Part shown: in pieces, positions 20,605 to 24,878 of the stretch
Layout of the letters: every line of letters begins with the position of its first letter
Position numbering within the stretch: position 1 is the first letter of the stretch
Assembly: GCA_934589325.1 (NCBI GenBank)
Contig: CAKTNU010000005.1
Location: 1 to 24,878, forward strand
Direction of reading: 5' to 3'
DNA: 24,878 bases
Origin: an uncultured Oscillospiraceae bacterium
GTDB taxonomy: Bacteria > Bacillota_A > Clostridia > Oscillospirales > Oscillospiraceae
Made by a program: the position numbers and the translations under genes
Notes under the pieces: model-generated
Databases searched by the model: none
Told to the model about the DNA's origin: nothing
What the model saw: only the letters and a program-made list of their open reading frames with translations

Positions 20605-21540
20605 TTATTCCTCCTTATTGGAATCATTTTTTTCTTCTGTCGTACTCTCCGCGGAGTCTGCGTCAGCCGCGGCTGCGCGGTTGACGTACAGATCCTCGGG
20701 CTTATGCTGCCTGCGGGCGTTGACCGCCAGCAGCACGAGAGATATCAATGCAAGCGCCAGAGAAAGCGCCTGTGATACGCGTATGCCGGTATTGCCTATG
20801 TACAGGCTGTCGGTGCGCAGTCCCTCTATCCATGCGCGGCCTATACCGTACCAGAAAAAGTAGATAAGAATACACTGCCCGTCATAGCGGCGCTTCCCGG
20901 CCCGAGTCCAGACGGCGAGGAATATGAGGCACACGAGATTCCAGAGGCTCTCATACAGGAAGGTTGGGTGAACGTATATCGTCGTCCCGTCCGGGCTGAT
21001 AAGTCCCATGCGGCAGAACACGTCCGTCTCCGCGCCGAAGGCCTCACGGTTCATGAAATTGCCCCAGCGTCCGATTATCTGCCCGATCAGCAGGCCGAAA
21101 ACAATGACGTCCAGCATCGCCAGCAGAGGTATCTTCTTATGACGGCATACTATCCACAGCGCAAGCATGCATGCTATGATGCCGCCGTAGATGGCAAGGC
21201 CGCCGTCGCGGATGGCAAATATCTCGGCCGGGTTTGCTATATAGCGGTCAAGCTCGAACAGCACGTAGTACAGGCGCGCCCCGATTATCGCGGTCGGGAT
21301 AATGACAAGGATGGCGTCGTACATATCATCCTCCTTGATGCCGAAGCGCGTGCAGATGCGAGTGCAGCACAGGATGGCCAGCAGAAAGCCCAGCGCGATG
21401 AGTACGCCGTAGAAATATATCCGAAAGCCGAACACCGTAAAATATGAGGGCGGGTCGATGGTAAGGTTGCCGAGCATCGGAAAGCATATGGCGGAGTCGC
21501 GCTGCATGGTCTGAAAAGAAGCGGAGAGAATCATTGGCAT
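20605..21540 (-). CDS. lgt: Prolipoprotein diacylglyceryl transferase
   Basis: The 311-residue integral membrane enzyme transfers diacylglycerol from phosphatidylglycerol to the lipobox cysteine of prelipoproteins. Seven hydrophobic segments are visible. The Lgt signature GRWGNFMNREAFG (about 157-169) is intact, as are the conserved GGLAIYGG and a late R-x-x-W-I-E-G-L-R-T-D segment. The C-terminal 35 residues are a low-complexity acidic tail (SAESTTEEKNDSNKEE), longer than usual. ATG 21540 is chosen because AAGGA lies 9 bases upstream, but Met12 or Met22, closer to the usual N-terminus, could be used. It starts 4 bases after the active M16 peptidase gene. Confidence 0.95.
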   Translation of the reverse strand: MPMILSASFQTMQRDSAICFPMLGNLTIDPPSYFTVFGFRIYFYGVLIALGFLLAILCCTRICTRFGIKEDDMYDAILVIIPTAIIGARLYYVLFELDRYIANPAEIFAIRDGGLAIYGGIIACMLALWIVCRHKKIPLLAMLDVIVFGLLIGQIIGRWGNFMNREAFGAETDVFCRMGLISPDGTTIYVHPTFLYESLWNLVCLIFLAVWTRAGKRRYDGQCILIYFFWYGIGRAWIEGLRTDSLYIGNTGIRVSQALSLALALISLVLLAVNARRQHKPEDLYVNRAAAADADSAESTTEEKNDSNKEE

Positions 21541-21544
21541 AATA

Positions 21545-22828
21545 TCAAGTCCTTACAGGTGTGATTGTGGATAGTGCCAGGCGTTCGGGAGAGAGGTTTT
21601 CACGGATGAAGCCGACGCACTCGCTAACGGTGACGGAGCTCAGAAGAGAGGGGGCCATGAACGCGTCGTAGCCGTCGAAGGCCGCTCCCGCGAGCGATAC
21701 GCAGACATTGTCAAAGTCTTCGAAGCCGCGAAGCCGCGCCCCGAAGGACGCACGCTTTGCGCGCTCGAACCTAGCCTGTCCGATGCCCTCGGCAGAGATA
21801 CCGGCGATCTCGGCGCAGAGCTCGGAGAGCACCTGCTGCGGATCACGGCTCTCGCCGCCGATAATTACCATGCCGGTGCCGGCGGCAAAGTCAGCCTCAT
21901 AGTCAAAGTCCCGGCTCAAAAGCCCGGCGGAGTACAGCCGCGAATAAAACGGGGACGAGCCGCCGACCAGCAGACGCAGTGAAAGCTGGGCGATGAGCCT
22001 TTGACGCAGGTCGGGCTCTCCGCGCACGGCGGGCGGCAGCTTGGCTCCGATGAGGAACTGCGGCGCGGACACCGCCATCTCCCGGCTCCGGAACTGCTCC
22101 GCGGGCAGCAGGGACTCGGGCTCACCGTAGTCCGACGCGGGCGCAGGCTGCTTTTCCTGCGGCAGAAGCTCAAGTGCGATGTTATATATCGCCTCAGGGT
22201 CCACATCGCCCTCAACGCAGAGCACCATATTCGACGGTGCGTAAAATGCCCTGTGGCAGTCGTAAAGCGTTTTGTCCGTGATGGCGGCGATGCTGTCCAC
22301 CGTACCGGCCACGCGGTCGCGCATCGGGTGATGCGCGTAGAGCTGGCGGAGCAGCTGATAATATATGGCCATGCCGGGGTTATCCTCGCCCATCAGTATC
22401 TCCTGCGCGATGATGCCCTGCTCCTTCCGCACCGTATCCGGCGTGAAATACGGAGTGGACACGAAATGCAGCAGCAGGCGGAGATCATCCTCGAAGCGAT
22501 CGGTGCACTGAAAATAATAACAGGTCATATCACTGGAGGTAAAGGCGTTAGGCTCCGCGCCGTTTGCCGACAGCAGACGCATAGCGTCGTCACCGTCGGG
22601 GAGGTCGAACATCTTGTGCTCCAGAAAATGCGCGACCCCGGCCGGCGTGTCGATAAGCTTTCCGCCCAGAGTGAAGCGCCGATCGGCACCGCCGTAATTG
22701 GAGGCAAAGGCGGCGTAGCAGGCCGCATAGCCGGGCTTCGGCACAACGCGCAGCCGAAGTCCGTTCGGGAGCTCGGCGCTGTAAAGGGTCTCACCTATAT
22801 TCGGGTAATCATGCTTCTGCATCGTCAT
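21545..22828 (-). CDS. M16-family zinc peptidase, active subunit type (YmfH-like)
   Basis: The 427-residue protein has the inverted zinc motif HFLEH (67-71) and a downstream Glu (Glu143, in IIAQEI), the full metal set of the M16 (pitrilysin) family, so it is expected to be catalytic. Two M16 halves are recognisable, with the SSPFYSRLY segment starting the second. The preceding gene encodes a partner without the zinc motif, the YmfF/YmfH arrangement of Bacillus; the two probably work as a heterodimer. The gene overlaps that partner by 20 bases. Four in-frame ATGs lie within the overlap; the one at 22828 is preferred because GAGG is 9 bases before it, but 22837 is possible. Confidence 0.9.
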   Translation of the reverse strand: MTMQKHDYPNIGETLYSAELPNGLRLRVVPKPGYAACYAAFASNYGGADRRFTLGGKLIDTPAGVAHFLEHKMFDLPDGDDAMRLLSANGAEPNAFTSSDMTCYYFQCTDRFEDDLRLLLHFVSTPYFTPDTVRKEQGIIAQEILMGEDNPGMAIYYQLLRQLYAHHPMRDRVAGTVDSIAAITDKTLYDCHRAFYAPSNMVLCVEGDVDPEAIYNIALELLPQEKQPAPASDYGEPESLLPAEQFRSREMAVSAPQFLIGAKLPPAVRGEPDLRQRLIAQLSLRLLVGGSSPFYSRLYSAGLLSRDFDYEADFAAGTGMVIIGGESRDPQQVLSELCAEIAGISAEGIGQARFERAKRASFGARLRGFEDFDNVCVSLAGAAFDGYDAFMAPSLLSSVTVSECVGFIRENLSPERLALSTITPVRT

Positions 22829-24131
22829 TTTCATCATCCTCGGCGGACTCTTCGGAGCCGTCGCCCTTTAGGAAATATATAAGGTCGCACTCGACACCGT
22901 TTGCAATGTCGATAATGTCCTGCTTCGTGACATTTTCGCACAGCTCCGCAAGCTCGAGCGGGCTGCAGTCGAGACCGTCGAGCGAGAGCGAGAGATAGAA
23001 GCCCTCGAGCTCGCCCTGACTGTCGGTCAGCGAACGGAGCTCCGATGCGACGCAGGAGCGCGCCGCCGCAAGCTCGTCGTCGGAGATATCACCGGACTTT
23101 ATTGCGTCGAGCTGGGCGAATATCTCGTCCCGTGCGGCTTCAAAATTCACAAACTCTATGCCGGAGGAGACGAGCAGCAGCCCCTTGTGCAGGTCGAGCA
23201 TTGAGCCTGCGTAGTAGCAGAGGCTCAGCTTCTCACGCACATTCACGAACAGCTTCGAGGTCGCTCCGGCGCCGAACACGGCGTTGAACACATACAGCGA
23301 CGGAAGATCCGGCTCATCCATGCACTCGCCGAGCCGCCAGCCTATGACCAGCTGCCCCTGCGTGACGTCCAGCTCCTCCTCAACGCGGCGCGGCGTCTCC
23401 TCTACGGAGTTCATGCGCACATCGGTTCCGATATCGTAGTCTATTTCACCGCGGGGCAGGGTGGAGAGCGCGTCGCGCAGCGCGGAGACCAGCTGCTTCT
23501 CGGAGGCCTTGCCGCAGTAGAATATCTCTATCGGCGCGGTCTGTAGGAGGGCGCGGTACTGCTTGGTGAGCTTTTTATAGTTCACGGAGCGCATCTCGTC
23601 CAGACTGCCGAAGCGCCCGACGGCGAAGTCCTCATAGCAGCACATTTCTTCAATGCAGCGGGTGACGGCATAGGAGCGTTTGTTGTTGATGCGCGATCTT
23701 ATGATATCCTCGGCCTTCTCACGTTCACTGTCTACATATTTCGGCAGCAGCAGACCGCCCCGCGTTGCGGGGGAGAGCAGCAGCTCGCCCAGCAGCGCCG
23801 CCGCGGGCTCAAGCACACTTTCACAGCCGGGGAGATATTCGCTCTCCGGGATGCTGGCAAAAAAGCCGAGGCACTGTATCTCACCGATGCGGCGGACGAC
23901 AGGCTCTATCGCCGTGCCGTACAGCTCGTCAAGCCGGGCGGAGAGCGCCTCCATGTCCGGAAAACGCGTTGTTCCGCGGCGCAGAACGAGCGGGATAAGC
24001 GCATTCATGGAGGCGGTCTCCCGCTGGAGCTGCGTGAGCAGCGTCAGACTAAGGCACGAGGTCTTGAACTTGTCCGACCAAAGATAGACAAGGTCAACGC
24101 CGGGCATTATCTCGCATCGTTTTATCTCCAT
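22809..24131 (-). CDS. M16-family protein lacking the zinc motif (YmfF-like)
   Basis: The 440-residue protein is a full-length M16 homologue, but where the zinc motif HxxEH should be, about residues 60-75, it reads ALSARLDELYG. It is therefore catalytically inactive alone and probably the non-catalytic half of a heterodimer with the next gene. The second half keeps family features (GAGATSKLFVNVREKLSLCY, where Arg and Tyr bind substrate in active relatives). The end is strongly acidic (EESAEDDENDDAEA), overlapping the next gene. ATG 24131 follows GGAGG with 6-base spacing, and an extended -10 promoter lies upstream. First gene of the M16-M16-lgt operon. Confidence 0.9.
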   Translation of the reverse strand: MEIKRCEIMPGVDLVYLWSDKFKTSCLSLTLLTQLQRETASMNALIPLVLRRGTTRFPDMEALSARLDELYGTAIEPVVRRIGEIQCLGFFASIPESEYLPGCESVLEPAAALLGELLLSPATRGGLLLPKYVDSEREKAEDIIRSRINNKRSYAVTRCIEEMCCYEDFAVGRFGSLDEMRSVNYKKLTKQYRALLQTAPIEIFYCGKASEKQLVSALRDALSTLPRGEIDYDIGTDVRMNSVEETPRRVEEELDVTQGQLVIGWRLGECMDEPDLPSLYVFNAVFGAGATSKLFVNVREKLSLCYYAGSMLDLHKGLLLVSSGIEFVNFEAARDEIFAQLDAIKSGDISDDELAAARSCVASELRSLTDSQGELEGFYLSLSLDGLDCSPLELAELCENVTKQDIIDIANGVECDLIYFLKGDGSEESAEDDENDDAEA

Positions 24132-24179
24132 AAAGCGCCTCCGTTCGGTGTTTTGTCGGTCGATATACTATTAAATAAT

Positions 24180-24188
24180 ATTATATCA
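24180..24188 (-). promoter_or_regulatory. Extended -10 promoter of the M16-lgt operon
   Basis: Minus strand TGA-TATAAT (TG at 24188-24187, hexamer 24185-24180). There is no good -35 at 17 bp, as is common with extended -10 promoters. The leader would be about 42 nt. Confidence 0.5.
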
Positions 24189-24224
24189 CGGTGACGGAAA
24201 AAGTGGTAGTGTTTTTTACGCGCA

Positions 24225-24878
24225 TCAGCCGATGCCTTGGCCGTCGTATTTTATTCCGTCAACGAGTACGCCGCGGTCGGTGTACTCTATCATGTGCGCG
24301 CTGCCGCGAGGATCGACCCAGCGTATGCGGCAGTGCGGCGCGTTCGGCGGCGGGGCGATGTGCAGCCGCCCTCCGCGGAGCTGGATACCCAGCATGCACT
24401 CCGCTGCGGCGCGGAGATACCATCCGGCGGAGCCGGTGTACCAGCTCCAGCCTGCCTCGCCTTCGTGCCCGGGCGCCGAGTAAACGTCCGCCGCGATGAC
24501 GAACGGCTCCGCCTGATAACGTACCAGGTCAAGGTTTTCGGGAAGTATCATCTCAAGGATGCGCCGCCCAGCCTCGGGCATGCCGCAGGTGTAACAGCTC
24601 ATTGCGAGCCATATCGCGCCGTGCGTGTACTGCCCGCCGTTTTCGCGGAAGCCCTCGCCGTAGCTTGAGATGTAGCCGGGGTAGCGTTCATCGGGCGAAT
24701 ACGGCGGCGTGAACAGCTTTACAAGGCCGTGCTCCTCGTCTGTAAGTCTTTGCAGTGCGGAGCTGACCGCGATCTTTGCTCTGTCCATATCTGCCATTCC
24801 CGAAAGTGCTGCCCAGCTCTGGGCTATCGAGTCTATGCGTTCAACTCCGCCCATCGCGCTGCCGTCAGCCAGATATCC
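24225..24878 (-). CDS. GH94-type glycoside phosphorylase, C-terminal part
   Basis: The 217 visible residues are the C-terminal part of a glycoside hydrolase family 94 enzyme; the frame is open to the window edge and the start lies beyond 24878. GH94 enzymes phosphorolyse beta-glucosides (cellobiose, chitobiose, laminaribiose and beta-1,2-glucans). Motifs include DSIAQSWA, ENGGQYTHGAIW, with the phosphate/substrate-site His, and GWSWYTGSAGWYLRA. The ISSYGEGFRENGGQYTHG stretch resembles the C-terminal phosphorylase-like domain of cyclic beta-1,2-glucan synthases and beta-1,2-oligoglucan phosphorylases. The N-terminus is needed to distinguish these. The Met at 24854 is internal. No clear terminator follows it. 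Confidence 0.9.
   Translation of the reverse strand, partial: GYLADGSAMGGVERIDSIAQSWAALSGMADMDRAKIAVSSALQRLTDEEHGLVKLFTPPYSPDERYPGYISSYGEGFRENGGQYTHGAIWLAMSCYTCGMPEAGRRILEMILPENLDLVRYQAEPFVIAADVYSAPGHEGEAGWSWYTGSAGWYLRAAAECMLGIQLRGGRLHIAPPPNAPHCRIRWVDPRGSAHMIEYTDRGVLVDGIKYDGQGIG

Noticed and set aside
22001..22882. 293-codon plus-strand frame across the two M16 genes
   Set aside because: It spans the overlap of two clear M16 genes in antisense and has no recognisable domain.

Overview
The window looks like chromosome of a spore-forming, Gram-positive gut-type clostridium (Clostridia, probably Oscillospiraceae-like). The reasons are CotF-type coat proteins, a PHP-type CpsB phosphatase, an LPxTG-type wall protein with SpaA/Cna_B domains, LCP and Lgt genes, strong AGGAGG ribosome sites, moderately high GC and heavy use of ATA for isoleucine. 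The taxon is inferred from family content, not from a marker gene.

Layout. 1-852 is the 3' end of tuf (EF-Tu), closed by a perfect terminator. A lone cpsB-type tyrosine phosphatase follows (968-1699). On the minus strand, 1740-5985 holds a UDP-sugar 4,6-dehydratase (FlaA1/PglF/CapD type), a TetR regulator, then an SDR gene broken by an in-frame amber codon and an MBL-fold hydrolase. A 24-bp inverted repeat at the SDR promoter is a likely TetR operator.

6245-12468 is a tight plus-strand operon: a membrane-anchored protein with Ig-like repeats, two tandem CpsC-CpsD fusion tyrosine kinases (each 489 aa, each ending in a Gly-Tyr repeat tail), a small S24/S26 peptidase, an ABC exporter and a 57-aa glycine-rich membrane protein. 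It has no glycosyltransferase, flippase or polymerase, so it looks like a regulation/export module rather than a complete capsule locus. An LCP ligase (12666-13919) and a large sortase-type surface protein (14133-16346) follow, each with its own promoter; together these genes suggest assembly and anchoring of surface polymers.

16414-17728 is AT-richer and decayed: an orphan open frame, a promoter with short leader ORFs, a Nudix pseudogene with two frameshifts, an intact Nudix gene and a 28-aa ORF. The remainder is housekeeping or sporulation: a polysaccharide deacetylase with a small membrane protein (minus), two small spore-coat genes (plus), then a minus-strand operon of two M16 peptidase-like proteins (inactive plus active), Lgt and a coiled-coil acidic protein. 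The window ends in the 3' part of a GH94-type glycoside phosphorylase. No tRNA, rRNA, CRISPR array or complete mobile element was seen.
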